Shown here: piece by piece, positions 34,078 to 41,724 of the stretch
How the letters are laid out: the number at the start of each line of letters is the position of its first letter
Position numbering within the stretch: position 1 is the first letter of the stretch
NCBI GenBank assembly: GCA_937916405.1
Contig: CALFUF010000049.1
Location: forward strand, 1 to 64,000
Origin: an uncultured Prevotella sp.
GTDB taxonomy: Bacteria > Bacteroidota > Bacteroidia > Bacteroidales > Bacteroidaceae
Direction of reading: 5' to 3'
DNA: 64,000 bases
Notes under the pieces: model-generated
The model's input: the letters and a program-made list of their open reading frames with translations, nothing else
Told to the model about the DNA's origin: nothing
The model's database searches: none
Program-made: the position numbers and the translations under genes

Positions 34078-34569
34078 ATGAGTCAGAAATTTATTAAAGT
34101 ACAGAACAAGAACCTGCGATCTAACGCCTTTGGAAAGTGGTATGCCCAGGCAGTCTATGACAAGAAATTCGTGGAGACGAAGCAACTTGCCGAGTTTATC
34201 CAAACCCAGGCAAGCGTGAAGCGAAGCGACATCATCGCCGTGCTGGACGAGCTGGGCGCAGCCATGAAGCACTTCTTCGAGATGGGACAGAAAGTCCGTC
34301 TGGACGGCATCGGTATCTTCCGTGTCGGTTTCTCCAGCATCGGTGTCAGCAAGCCGGAGGATGTGGGTGCGCAGAACATCACCACCCGTCGTGTGATCTT
34401 CATCCCGGAGACTACCCGTATCGTGACTGGACAGAGTCAGCGTTCCAACGGTACCATCGCCCAGAAGTATGCCAATGCCAAGATGCTCGTGAAGGACGTG
34501 ACCTTCGAGGAGACGCATGAGAATGCGGTGGCTGTAGAGAACACGAACGCACAGGAAGGAGGTGAGTGA
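34078..34569 (+). CDS. HU-family DNA-binding protein
   Basis: 163 residues, longer than HU (about 90). The core QLAEFIQTQASVKRSDIIAVLDELGAAMKHFFEMGQKVRLDGIGIFRVGF matches the HU/IHF helical body and beta saddle, followed by a Bacteroidales-specific C-terminal extension. It binds DNA and may compact the nucleoid. Codon use is GC-richer than the neighbouring repeats. The stop overlaps the ATG of the next small gene (ATGA), indicating coupled translation. Confidence 0.85.
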   Translation: MSQKFIKVQNKNLRSNAFGKWYAQAVYDKKFVETKQLAEFIQTQASVKRSDIIAVLDELGAAMKHFFEMGQKVRLDGIGIFRVGFSSIGVSKPEDVGAQNITTRRVIFIPETTRIVTGQSQRSNGTIAQKYANAKMLVKDVTFEETHENAVAVENTNAQEGGE

Positions 34570-34661
34570 TGAAGAAAGAGACTTGGAAAATGGTGATTCA
34601 GCTCGTAGTGAGTATCCTCACCGCCATCGCCACCACCTTAGGTGTTACCTCGTGCATGTAA
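34569..34661 (+). CDS. smalltalk-type small membrane peptide
   Basis: 30 residues: MKKETWKMVIQLVVSI then LTAIATTLGVTSCM. It matches the short 'smalltalk protein' commonly found after HU-like genes in Bacteroides and Prevotella: a KKETWK start, one hydrophobic segment and a TSC end. The function is unknown; the C-terminal Cys could be lipidated or form disulfides. It overlaps the HU stop by one base. Confidence 0.8.
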   Translation: MKKETWKMVIQLVVSILTAIATTLGVTSCM

Positions 34662-34688
34662 AGACGCTCCTGTCATGTGAAATGAAGA

Positions 34689-34724
34689 GAGGGTGTGCCT
34701 ATTTTGACACACCCTCACCTTTTT
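34689..34724 (+). terminator. rho-independent terminator after HU-smalltalk
   Basis: GAGGGTGTG (34689-34697) pairs with CACACCCTC (34708-34716), followed by ACCTTTTT. Confidence 0.85.
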
Positions 34725-34751
34725 ATGGGTTTCTTTTCTTAAAGTTCTCTA

Positions 34752-34907
34752 TTACAAAGCATTCTCTGGGTCTGCCTCTATATCGTCGTAGACTTGCTGG
34801 GTGCCAGTCTAGCCGCTCTGGATGCCCGTGTCAGAATTGACCAGCAGCAGACGGCTCTTCATGGCATGGGTCTTCACGCTGGGGATGATATACTCTTTCT
34901 TATCCAT
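34752..34907 (-). pseudogene. small conserved peptide gene with in-frame TAG
   Basis: From ATG 34907, preceded by AGGAGG, the frame reads MDKKEYIIPSVKTHAM and KSRLLLVNSDTGIQSG to TAG (34811..34809), then continues TGTQQVYDDIEADPENAL to TAA at 34752. The N-terminus resembles short Prevotella peptides of the form KKYIxPxxxxxxxxxxxLL. Either a 32-residue peptide is made or a 51-residue gene has been interrupted by a nonsense mutation. Confidence 0.5.
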
Positions 34908-34995
34908 CTTTGTGTCCTCCTACCTTATTGTTTCTTCATCATTGTTTTTGTTTTAAGTTATCTTCCAGCCCATAGGCAACTGCGGTTTTAAGGGT

Positions 34996-35430
34996 TCAAC
35001 AATGATATTTCTTTCGCATCATGTCGGCAAATGCATCCAACCCAACAATTCGGAATTGCGGGAATGCCGATTGGGCTGCATCGTCGAAATGCTTATCGTC
35101 AGTTACGATGAAATCTGCATGATTCACAAAGGCACAATCTACAAATTTGTTGTCATCATCATCTTGCTTGACTATGCCAAGGCGAAAGTATGGATCTTTT
35201 CGTTCCACATTACGAGAACGGGATATTACCTTCAGAAACAAATCTGCTGCGGTTGGTGATGCCTTCTCACGTAAGATTTCTTCATATTCAAAAAGTATTT
35301 CCGTTGATACACACAGCACATAATGCCCCTTGAGAAACTCTCCGAACAGAAAATGATACTGACTCCGGGCTCCCAAAATCTGCAAAAGGCTGTTGGTATC
35401 AAGTACAATACGAGGCATGAAATGGTTCAT
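34996..35430 (-). CDS. PIN-domain toxin (COG1569 type)
   Basis: 144 residues; the fold begins at MPRIVLDTNSLL, so ATG 35418 is an alternative start. Acidic residues of the PIN nuclease site are seen in VLDTN, STEILFEYEE, DNKFVDCA and IVTDDKHF. It should be a metal-dependent RNase toxin. The gene begins 9 bp after its presumed antitoxin ends, on the same strand. Confidence 0.85.
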   Translation of the reverse strand: MNHFMPRIVLDTNSLLQILGARSQYHFLFGEFLKGHYVLCVSTEILFEYEEILREKASPTAADLFLKVISRSRNVERKDPYFRLGIVKQDDDDNKFVDCAFVNHADFIVTDDKHFDDAAQSAFPQFRIVGLDAFADMMRKKYHC

Positions 35431-35439
35431 TCAATACTG

Positions 35440-35661
35440 TTATTGACGATAAGGAGTACGTAGGTGTTCACCGTGCAGTTTATCAAGTGCTTGTTGGTCA
35501 AGTGTACCATTGTCCCACAGACGCTGCATCTCTGCCTCAAGCCTGGAAGCATAGAAATTACGCAACACGTCCATCAGCGCGTTCAGTTCCTGCTCGTCCT
35601 GTGCCCCTGCAAACGATTCCAAAATCATCATTTGCGTCTCGTTCATCGTATTGATTTGCAT
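35440..35661 (-). CDS. antitoxin-like protein, partner of the PIN toxin
   Basis: 73 residues from ATG 35661 (MQINTMNETQMMILESFAGAQ). A longer frame reaching 35742 includes the promoter's -7 box and is rejected. The sequence is helical and ends LRTPYRQ, like small antitoxins that block PIN toxins with a basic C-terminal peptide. The assignment rests mostly on position. Confidence 0.65.
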   Translation of the reverse strand: MQINTMNETQMMILESFAGAQDEQELNALMDVLRNFYASRLEAEMQRLWDNGTLDQQALDKLHGEHLRTPYRQ

Positions 35662-35687
35662 AATCCAGTCTTTTTCGTTTTCGTCGG

Positions 35688-35718
35688 CAAAGATACAAAA
35701 AAATTCCGCAACTCCAAA
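35688..35718 (-). promoter_or_regulatory. promoter of PIN toxin-antitoxin, TTTG-N19-TATCTTTG
   Basis: TTTG (35718..35715) and TATCTTTG (35695..35688), 19-base spacing, 27 bases above the antitoxin ATG. Confidence 0.7.
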
Positions 35719-35741
35719 AGGAATCACGGAATTTTGCAACA

Positions 35742-35783
35742 ATGGTTAATTACCCCTCCTAAAGAGAGCGTTTGTAGGCATTA
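35742..35783. repeat. imperfect direct repeat, left copy flanking ATPase at 35891
   Basis: gttaattacccc-cctaaag and tgtaggcattat match gttaattaccccccccctaaag and tgtagacattat at 37190-37232; the middle is diverged. Confidence 0.45.
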
Positions 35784-35814
35784 TGTGATGAGGATAAAAG
35801 ATTCTATGCTTGAT

Positions 35815-35846
35815 ATTTGGTAATTTAGCAGAAAAAGTGTATTTTT
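35815..35846 (+). promoter_or_regulatory. ATPase promoter, TTTG-N20-TATTTTTG
   Basis: TTTG then 20 bases then TATTTTTG, ending about 45 bases before the ATG at 35891. Confidence 0.7.
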
Positions 35847-35890
35847 GTGGCAAAAATCTGTGATAGTTCACAAAAAAAATCCATAAAAGC

Positions 35891-37141
35891 ATGATTTTCG
35901 AACGTCAAAAGTATCTGCAAGAACTCGTATCTTCCGAAGGTAATGGGATGATTAAAATTGTGACAGGCATCCGTCGCTGCGGCAAGTCATTCTTACTCTT
36001 CAATCTTTTTCACGATTATCTATTGAAGCGTGGTGTGCAGGAAGACCACTTAATTCTAGTGAACCTCGAAGACCGCCGCAACAAGCGGTTGCGTAATCCT
36101 GATGTTTTGTTGGAGTATATCGACAGCCACCTGATTGATGACAATATGTACTATATCATGCTTGATGAGATACAACTGGTAGCGGAGTTTGAAGATGTGC
36201 TCAACTCATACCTTAGCATTCCCAATGCCGAGGTTTATGTGACGGGGTCCAATGCCAAGTTTCTGTCAAAGGATGTCATCACCGAATTTCGGGGACGTGG
36301 CTGGGAGATACGCATACATCCTCTTAGTTTCGCTGAATACTATGAAGTAGCAGGTGGGGAACTTGCTCAGGCTCTTGAAAACTACTATCTGTATGGTGGG
36401 CTGCCCGCCGTTCAGCAATTCGAGTCTCCAGCACAGAAACAGGACTATCTCCGTGAGATATATGAAACTGTTTATCTAAAAGATGTAATAGAGCGTAACC
36501 ATCTACGCAGTAGCGACGGATTACGTGAATTGTTGCGTATCCTTGCATCGGGGATAGGGTCTAGTACCAATGTTAAACGCATTGCTAATACGTTCAAATC
36601 GGCTGCAGGTATTGATATCGGCTCAAACTCGATAGCACGATATCTAGTACACTTGCAAGATGCTTTCTTCATCAACGAGGCTCTTCGTTATGATGTGAAA
36701 GGTCGTAAATACATCGGAACAGAGACCAAATACTATTTCGAAGATGTTGGAATACGAAATGCCGTATTGGATTTCCGTCAGATAGAGTTTAACCACACGA
36801 TGGAGAATGTTATCTACAATGAATTGCGAAGGCTTCACTACAGCGTTGATGTTGGCAGGGTGGAGACATTCAGACTGGACGAGGACGGAAAGCGCATACG
36901 TAGCAACCTTGAGATAGACTTTGTTGTGAACCGCCATGATGAGCGGCTATATATACAGTCGGCTTTCACGCTTCCCGACAGGGAAAAAGAGAATCAGGAG
37001 CAAGCATCTTTATTGCAAGTGAACGACAATTTCAGAAAAATTATCATTGTTGGCGACCGCTACCATTCTGGCTACAACGAAGATGGTGTTTTCCTTTTGA
37101 ATATCTACGACTTCCTCTTGCAAAAAGTGCCATGGAAATGA
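35891..37141 (+). CDS. AAA+ ATPase, AAA_14/DUF4143 type
   Basis: 416 residues. Walker A GIRRCGKS (26-33), Walker B YYIMLDEIQ (about 92-100), sensor-like TGSNAKFLS. DUF4143 part: ENVIYNELRRLHYSVDVGR and NLEIDFVVNRHDERLYIQSAF, a nuclease-like core with Gln where Lys is usual, so catalysis is doubtful. It has its own promoter and terminator and sits just upstream of the fimbrial operon, with imperfect repeats on either side. Confidence 0.85.
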   Translation: MIFERQKYLQELVSSEGNGMIKIVTGIRRCGKSFLLFNLFHDYLLKRGVQEDHLILVNLEDRRNKRLRNPDVLLEYIDSHLIDDNMYYIMLDEIQLVAEFEDVLNSYLSIPNAEVYVTGSNAKFLSKDVITEFRGRGWEIRIHPLSFAEYYEVAGGELAQALENYYLYGGLPAVQQFESPAQKQDYLREIYETVYLKDVIERNHLRSSDGLRELLRILASGIGSSTNVKRIANTFKSAAGIDIGSNSIARYLVHLQDAFFINEALRYDVKGRKYIGTETKYYFEDVGIRNAVLDFRQIEFNHTMENVIYNELRRLHYSVDVGRVETFRLDEDGKRIRSNLEIDFVVNRHDERLYIQSAFTLPDREKENQEQASLLQVNDNFRKIIIVGDRYHSGYNEDGVFLLNIYDFLLQKVPWK

Positions 37142-37143
37142 AG

Positions 37144-37172
37144 AGTCCTGTTATTTATAACAGGGCTTTTTG
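37144..37172 (+). terminator. rho-independent terminator after ATPase
   Basis: agtcctgtta pairs with taacagggct (one G-U), followed by TTTTTGT. Confidence 0.8.
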
Positions 37173-37189
37173 TATTAATTAGGTTAAAT

Positions 37190-37232
37190 AAAGTTAATTA
37201 CCCCCCCCTAAAGTAACCACATGTAGACATTA
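37190..37232. repeat. imperfect direct repeat, right copy
   Basis: Partner of 35742-35783; contains a run of eight C that may vary in length. It lies just above the -7 box of the fimbrial operon. Confidence 0.45.
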
Positions 37233-37237
37233 TTATA

Positions 37238-37245
37238 TATCTTTG
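37238..37245 (+). promoter_or_regulatory. -7 box TATCTTTG of the fimbrial operon
   Basis: TATCTTTG 70 bases above ATG 37316, with no TTTG at the usual distance. It is the only good candidate upstream of the DUF3575 gene. Confidence 0.55.
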
Positions 37246-37315
37246 CACTGATTTTTGCAAATACTACAATTAAGAAATTTTAAGTTTCCGACTCCTAATG
37301 GGATTACAGACGAAG

Positions 37316-38629
37316 ATGAATCAACGAATAAAAGTTTATTTAACCCTCATTCTGCTACTGGCGACTACTCGTATAGTGGCACAGCAGGTGACCATCAGCA
37401 ATAATCTGTTATATGACGCATGGCTTACTCCCAACCTGAGAGTAGGGTTACGGCTGGCACCCCATTGGTCGATGGGCGTGACAGGTGGTTACCGCCCATG
37501 GCCCACCGACGACCACAAGTCGAAGAAATGGAAGCACCTATTAGTGTCACCCGATGTGCGTTACTGGACAGACTCCGTCAATGTGCATCATTTTTTCGGA
37601 GTCAACCTCATCTACAGTCACTACAATGTCGCGGATATCAAGTTTCCCTTCGGACTCTACAAGAGTGTGAGAGATGAACGGCGTCAAGGAGACCTTGGCG
37701 CCCTCGGTGTGTATTATGGGTACTCCTGGCCCTTGGGTCGCCATTGGAATATCGAGGCGTTAATCGGTGTCGCCGTCGGCTATACGAAATACGACCGTTA
37801 CGAGTGTGGAGAGTGCGGTACGAAGATCGGTAACGACAAGAAATGGTTTGCCATGCCCCAGGCAGGATTGAATATCGTCTTCAACCTCCCCGGTCGTCCG
37901 AAGAAGGTCGCTCAGCCCATGGAGCCCGTCGAGCCTGTCATCCCTGCCATTGTACAGCCAGAGCCTGAGGTCAAGACCGACTATGTGGAGGTGGTTGTGG
38001 ATAGCGTAGCGGCTGATCCCCTCATCCGGCTCTGTGAGGAGTATCCCGTCCTTGCCGATATCTCCGAGTACAAGTCCTACGACCGCAGTCAGGTGCTGCG
38101 CCGTGACGAGCGTGCTTTGTTCGTCTACTTCCCCATGGCGAAGACCGACATCCAACCCGGGTGGCGTGACAACCAAAAGACCCTCGACCAGATTGTGGAG
38201 GCTACCGAGAAGCTGCTTGTCCTCAAGGATGTCAAGCTCAGCAAGATACAGATCGTGGGACTTGCCTCCTTCGATGGCGCCCAAGCCTTCAACGAGAAGA
38301 TCGCTCAGGGACGTGCCGACGCACTGAAGAAATATATCCAAGACCGCCTGCACGTCAGCGACGACCAGTTTGCCGTCTCCTATGGCGGTGAGGACTGGGC
38401 AGACTTCCGTGACCAGATAGAGGAGGCGATAGCCATCGGTGACAGCCATGCCGCCGAGCTGCAGCAAGTCGTTGACATCATCGACCGCGAGCCGAACCTC
38501 ACCCGTCGTGAGCAGCAGATCCGTAAGCTGCGTGGCGGACACACCTACCAGTATATCAAAGAGCATTTCCTGAGTGACCAGCGTAACTCCGGTTATCTGA
38601 GAGTGTTCTACGACAATAACAGCAATTAA
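37316..38629 (+). CDS. DUF3575 outer-membrane protein with OmpA-like domain, fimbrial operon
   Basis: 437 residues from ATG 37316 (MNQRIKVYLTLILLLATTRIVAQQ, a signal peptide); ATG 37298 would only add six residues. Residues up to about 200 (ISNNLLYDAWLTPNLRVGLRLAPHW) are DUF3575, a beta-barrel type seen in Mfa/FimA operons. The C-terminal third (IVGLASFDGAQAFNEKIAQGRADALKKYI) resembles an OmpA-like peptidoglycan-binding or related domain. It probably anchors or supports fimbria assembly in the outer membrane and opens the operon. Confidence 0.8.
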   Translation: MNQRIKVYLTLILLLATTRIVAQQVTISNNLLYDAWLTPNLRVGLRLAPHWSMGVTGGYRPWPTDDHKSKKWKHLLVSPDVRYWTDSVNVHHFFGVNLIYSHYNVADIKFPFGLYKSVRDERRQGDLGALGVYYGYSWPLGRHWNIEALIGVAVGYTKYDRYECGECGTKIGNDKKWFAMPQAGLNIVFNLPGRPKKVAQPMEPVEPVIPAIVQPEPEVKTDYVEVVVDSVAADPLIRLCEEYPVLADISEYKSYDRSQVLRRDERALFVYFPMAKTDIQPGWRDNQKTLDQIVEATEKLLVLKDVKLSKIQIVGLASFDGAQAFNEKIAQGRADALKKYIQDRLHVSDDQFAVSYGGEDWADFRDQIEEAIAIGDSHAAELQQVVDIIDREPNLTRREQQIRKLRGGHTYQYIKEHFLSDQRNSGYLRVFYDNNSN

Positions 38630-38657
38630 TTAATTTAAATTAAAAACATAATCGATT

Positions 38658-40565
38658 ATGAAAAAGTTCAAGAATTCTGCTTATGCCGGTGTGATAGCAC
38701 TGCTGAGCGTGACAAGTTTCACTGCCTGCTCGTCCAGTGACGACGCGGTGGCTGGTGCGGATGTAAATCCTACCTATGACGGAACAGGTGTCCGTACAGA
38801 CTTTGCCTTTAACATTACAAAGGCCTCTACGATGCGTATGACTGCTGCGAATGTACAGGAGAATAATAGTTTCCTCGGAATGAAGAATATGTTCCTGCTG
38901 CCATTCAGTGAAGAACCCGCTGCAAATAAAACTACGAATTACGCTTCTGGATCAGTCAAAAACTACGCACTCGGTTCTCTAACGGGTATCACCGCCGAAC
39001 AGTCCAGCAAAGTGTATTCGTTGACCATTCCAGTGGGAACCAACAATTTCCTGTTCTATGGAACAGCAGACGGTTCAGGGACGAATTTCCAGAAAGGTAA
39101 GGTGACAAGTTCTTTGACCAAAGAAACCGAGAATACTAATGATATTACCTTTGGTCTGACTTCTATCGCTACAGACCTTGGTACTGACGGAACGAATATC
39201 GCCAATTACCTGACGGCTATCGCCAATACCACAGATTGGGAAGGGACGGTGACTACCGCACAGACGGACGGACGCTATGCTGCCATCGCCTTGCTGTATA
39301 CCAAATTCACTAAAAACATAACCCAGTATGCTGGTTCCGCAGAAGCAGTAAAGCGTCTCGTCTTAGACCTTTATAAGAGTGCCAAGGCAATTAACGCACA
39401 TAGTTCTGTATATGAGATCCAGACGATTGCCAAAGCTATCTGCATGAGTATTAATTCGGACAGTAATGGATTGAAAATCTCTATTACTGATACCGATACT
39501 GATCCAGACAACTGGACGGCAACGTTGACTGGTTTCACTGATAATACGTTCCCCTCTGGTGCGACAGGACTTAATCTGCCGATGGGTGCCGCACAGTTGA
39601 CATGGAAAGATACAGATAAAAAGTTTGAGTATAAAGTTACTACTGCAACGAATGTGGGAACGACTACAACCGCAGCTCTCTCAGACTATCGCTATCCTGC
39701 CGAGTTGATTTATTTCGACAACTCACCACTGCGCGCTACGGATAAGTACAAGAATGCTTCTGATTACCCGACAACAACAACTACCTGGGATACTGCAGAC
39801 AATTGGACTGACTGGACACAGTCCGCAGTGACTGCCACCACCCGTGCCGTCGCCATGACCAACAATGTGAACTATGGTGTTGCTATGCTGGTGTCTAAAG
39901 TGGAACTCACTCAAGCATCAATGACGGATAATATGGCTGCTATTATCGGTGGGTCAGCGACCAACCAGACAATTACTGCTGCGGAAACAAAAGACATCGC
40001 TAACAAAAAATCTGCCTTCAAGGTAACGGGTATTCTGGTAGGTGGTCAGCCTGCACAGGTAGGTTGGAATATGGTGCCTACCTCCACCACTTTCAACTCC
40101 GTCATCTACGACAATGACGTGACCTTCAAAGAAACAGCACTTTCTACGACGACAGCGACAGCGAACAACTATACTCTTGTCTTTGATAACTATGATGCTG
40201 GCGGTACACAGAAAGATGTCGTCATCGCCCTGCAGATTGTCAATGACGGTTGTGACTTTTATGGCGCAGAGGGTATGATTCCTGCTGGCAGCACTTTCTA
40301 CCTGATTGGTAAGTTGGATCTTGCTAACAATACAACAACCTGGGCAGGTGCCACTCGTGGTACTGATACTTACCGCATCACCAACGAAAGCACGAAGCGT
40401 GTCTTCATCCAGGACTATAAGACCACTGCCAATATCACACTGGGAACTGATGCGTTGAGTAAGGCATACAGTGCCATCCCCGACCTGCGCGCCACAGAGG
40501 TGCTCTTCGGTCTGAGTGTTGACTTGACATGGGAGCCAGGCTTGACCTTTGATGTAAATATGTAA
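38658..40565 (+). CDS. Mfa1-type major fimbrillin, lipoprotein precursor
   Basis: 635 residues. The lipobox FTACSS comes after a short signal (AYAGVIALLSVTS). The sequence after GVRTDFAFNITKASTMRM resembles mature fimbrillin N-termini, where an arginine-specific protease would cut after Arg in the lipoprotein intermediate. Thr/Asn/Ala-rich beta sequence continues to the end, which finishes with a beta strand (LSVDLTWEPGLTFDVNM) of the sort donated between subunits. A 12-bp hairpin follows the gene, as expected for a subunit made in excess over downstream genes. Confidence 0.8.
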   Translation: MKKFKNSAYAGVIALLSVTSFTACSSSDDAVAGADVNPTYDGTGVRTDFAFNITKASTMRMTAANVQENNSFLGMKNMFLLPFSEEPAANKTTNYASGSVKNYALGSLTGITAEQSSKVYSLTIPVGTNNFLFYGTADGSGTNFQKGKVTSSLTKETENTNDITFGLTSIATDLGTDGTNIANYLTAIANTTDWEGTVTTAQTDGRYAAIALLYTKFTKNITQYAGSAEAVKRLVLDLYKSAKAINAHSSVYEIQTIAKAICMSINSDSNGLKISITDTDTDPDNWTATLTGFTDNTFPSGATGLNLPMGAAQLTWKDTDKKFEYKVTTATNVGTTTTAALSDYRYPAELIYFDNSPLRATDKYKNASDYPTTTTTWDTADNWTDWTQSAVTATTRAVAMTNNVNYGVAMLVSKVELTQASMTDNMAAIIGGSATNQTITAAETKDIANKKSAFKVTGILVGGQPAQVGWNMVPTSTTFNSVIYDNDVTFKETALSTTTATANNYTLVFDNYDAGGTQKDVVIALQIVNDGCDFYGAEGMIPAGSTFYLIGKLDLANNTTTWAGATRGTDTYRITNESTKRVFIQDYKTTANITLGTDALSKAYSAIPDLRATEVLFGLSVDLTWEPGLTFDVNM

Positions 40566-40574
40566 TCTTTCCAT

Positions 40575-40604
40575 ACCTCACAGGGGATGATGCCCCTGTG
40601 AGGT
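40575..40604 (+). promoter_or_regulatory. perfect 12-bp stem-loop after major fimbrillin
   Basis: ACCTCACAGGGG pairs fully with CCCCTGTGAGGT around a 6-base loop. No strong T tract follows, so it may be a partial terminator or an RNA-stabilising stem. Confidence 0.75.
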
Positions 40605-40655
40605 GTATTAATTATTAATGAACGCACGAAGTGCGCATTCTCCCAGAGAGAAATA

Positions 40656-41702
40656 ATGGGTAACATGAAAAATATACAGGTCATAGCACTGATGTTGGCG
40701 GGATTGTTCTTGATGACAGTCTCCACGGCTTGTTCTGTGATTGACGACGACCTGAGTGACTGCGGCACAGATGCGGAATTGAATTATGAGTTGCGCTTGG
40801 TCACCAACATGACAACAGAGTTGGAGACGGAGCTGACGACCCAAACCGACCTTCTGTTAGCGGATGCCCTGCGTCAGCACCTGAGTAATATCTTCACCGA
40901 TTTTGCTCACGATGTCGACCTGTCGTTCTATGACACGACAGGCGACTCGATCCGTCTGCAACACGACCAGCATATCATGGATGCCAACCAGGCAAGTTAC
41001 ACGCTCCATCTGCCGATGCGTCAGTATATGCACCTTTCCACAGCGAATATCGCCAATAATAAAGTGGTGGGACTGGCAAGTGACGAACGCTGTCATCCTG
41101 CCCAGTTGCTGCAGATTGACCGTGACACGATAGACTCGCAAACCACAGGACTGTTTACGGCACGACAGAAGATGGATGTGTTGGAGGGTGTCAACCAGAC
41201 ATTCAACGTGCATCTGTATATGGCAAACTGTGCTGCCGCACTGGTCATCGACCCACAAGGGCATGATGACTATCAGACCAAGATGTACAGTACCGGTTTT
41301 GCCACCAGGTTCAGTATCCGTGACTCTTCCTTCGTCTTTGCGCCGAAAGCTCCTATCGTCCGTGCCGACCGTGTCGACGATAATGGCTCTGGTCTGTTGG
41401 CGTTCTGCTCCGTGAACTTCCCTTCCAAGGAGCCGATGCGAACCGTCATCGAGACCGAGGAACCGTTTGTCGCCCAGGAAGGAGAGCAATCCCTTTGGGA
41501 GTTCCGTGTCTATGTCACCCTGCCCGACGGGAAGGTGACGGAGACAATCCTCTCTTTCAAGGAACCGTTGCGTGCCGGACAGTTGAAGGTGTTGAGGGCA
41601 AGGATGCAGAACGACGGTAGTGTGTCAACGACAGCTTCGGAAGTGGGTGTCAGCGTGACACTCGACTGGAAAGAGGGTGGGCACCATGATATTGTCTTGT
41701 AA
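40656..41702 (+). CDS. Mfa2/FimB-type fimbrial anchor lipoprotein
   Basis: 348 residues. Lipobox STACSV, then IDDDLSDC, which is a hallmark of the FimB/Mfa2 family (PF08842); MHLSTANIANNK and VHLYMANCAAALVIDP-like blocks follow. These proteins cap or anchor the fimbria on the outer membrane and limit its length. Its place after the major subunit repeats the mfa1-mfa2 order of Porphyromonas. Confidence 0.85.
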   Translation: MGNMKNIQVIALMLAGLFLMTVSTACSVIDDDLSDCGTDAELNYELRLVTNMTTELETELTTQTDLLLADALRQHLSNIFTDFAHDVDLSFYDTTGDSIRLQHDQHIMDANQASYTLHLPMRQYMHLSTANIANNKVVGLASDERCHPAQLLQIDRDTIDSQTTGLFTARQKMDVLEGVNQTFNVHLYMANCAAALVIDPQGHDDYQTKMYSTGFATRFSIRDSSFVFAPKAPIVRADRVDDNGSGLLAFCSVNFPSKEPMRTVIETEEPFVAQEGEQSLWEFRVYVTLPDGKVTETILSFKEPLRAGQLKVLRARMQNDGSVSTTASEVGVSVTLDWKEGGHHDIVL

Positions 41703-41724
41703 TCCTTTTTAATTAAGAACGTCC

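Noticed and set aside
34042..34518. 158-residue minus-strand frame opposite the HU-like gene
   Set aside because: Antisense shadow; the plus strand has recognisable HU sequence, a coupled small gene and a terminator.
34752..34907. Evidence of a recoded genetic code (TAG as sense)
   Set aside because: Genes elsewhere in the window show no internal in-frame TAG except broken ones; a local mutation is simpler.
37760..38566. 268-residue minus-strand frame opposite the DUF3575 gene
   Set aside because: Long open antisense frame due to GC-rich codon use on the plus strand; no domain or start context.
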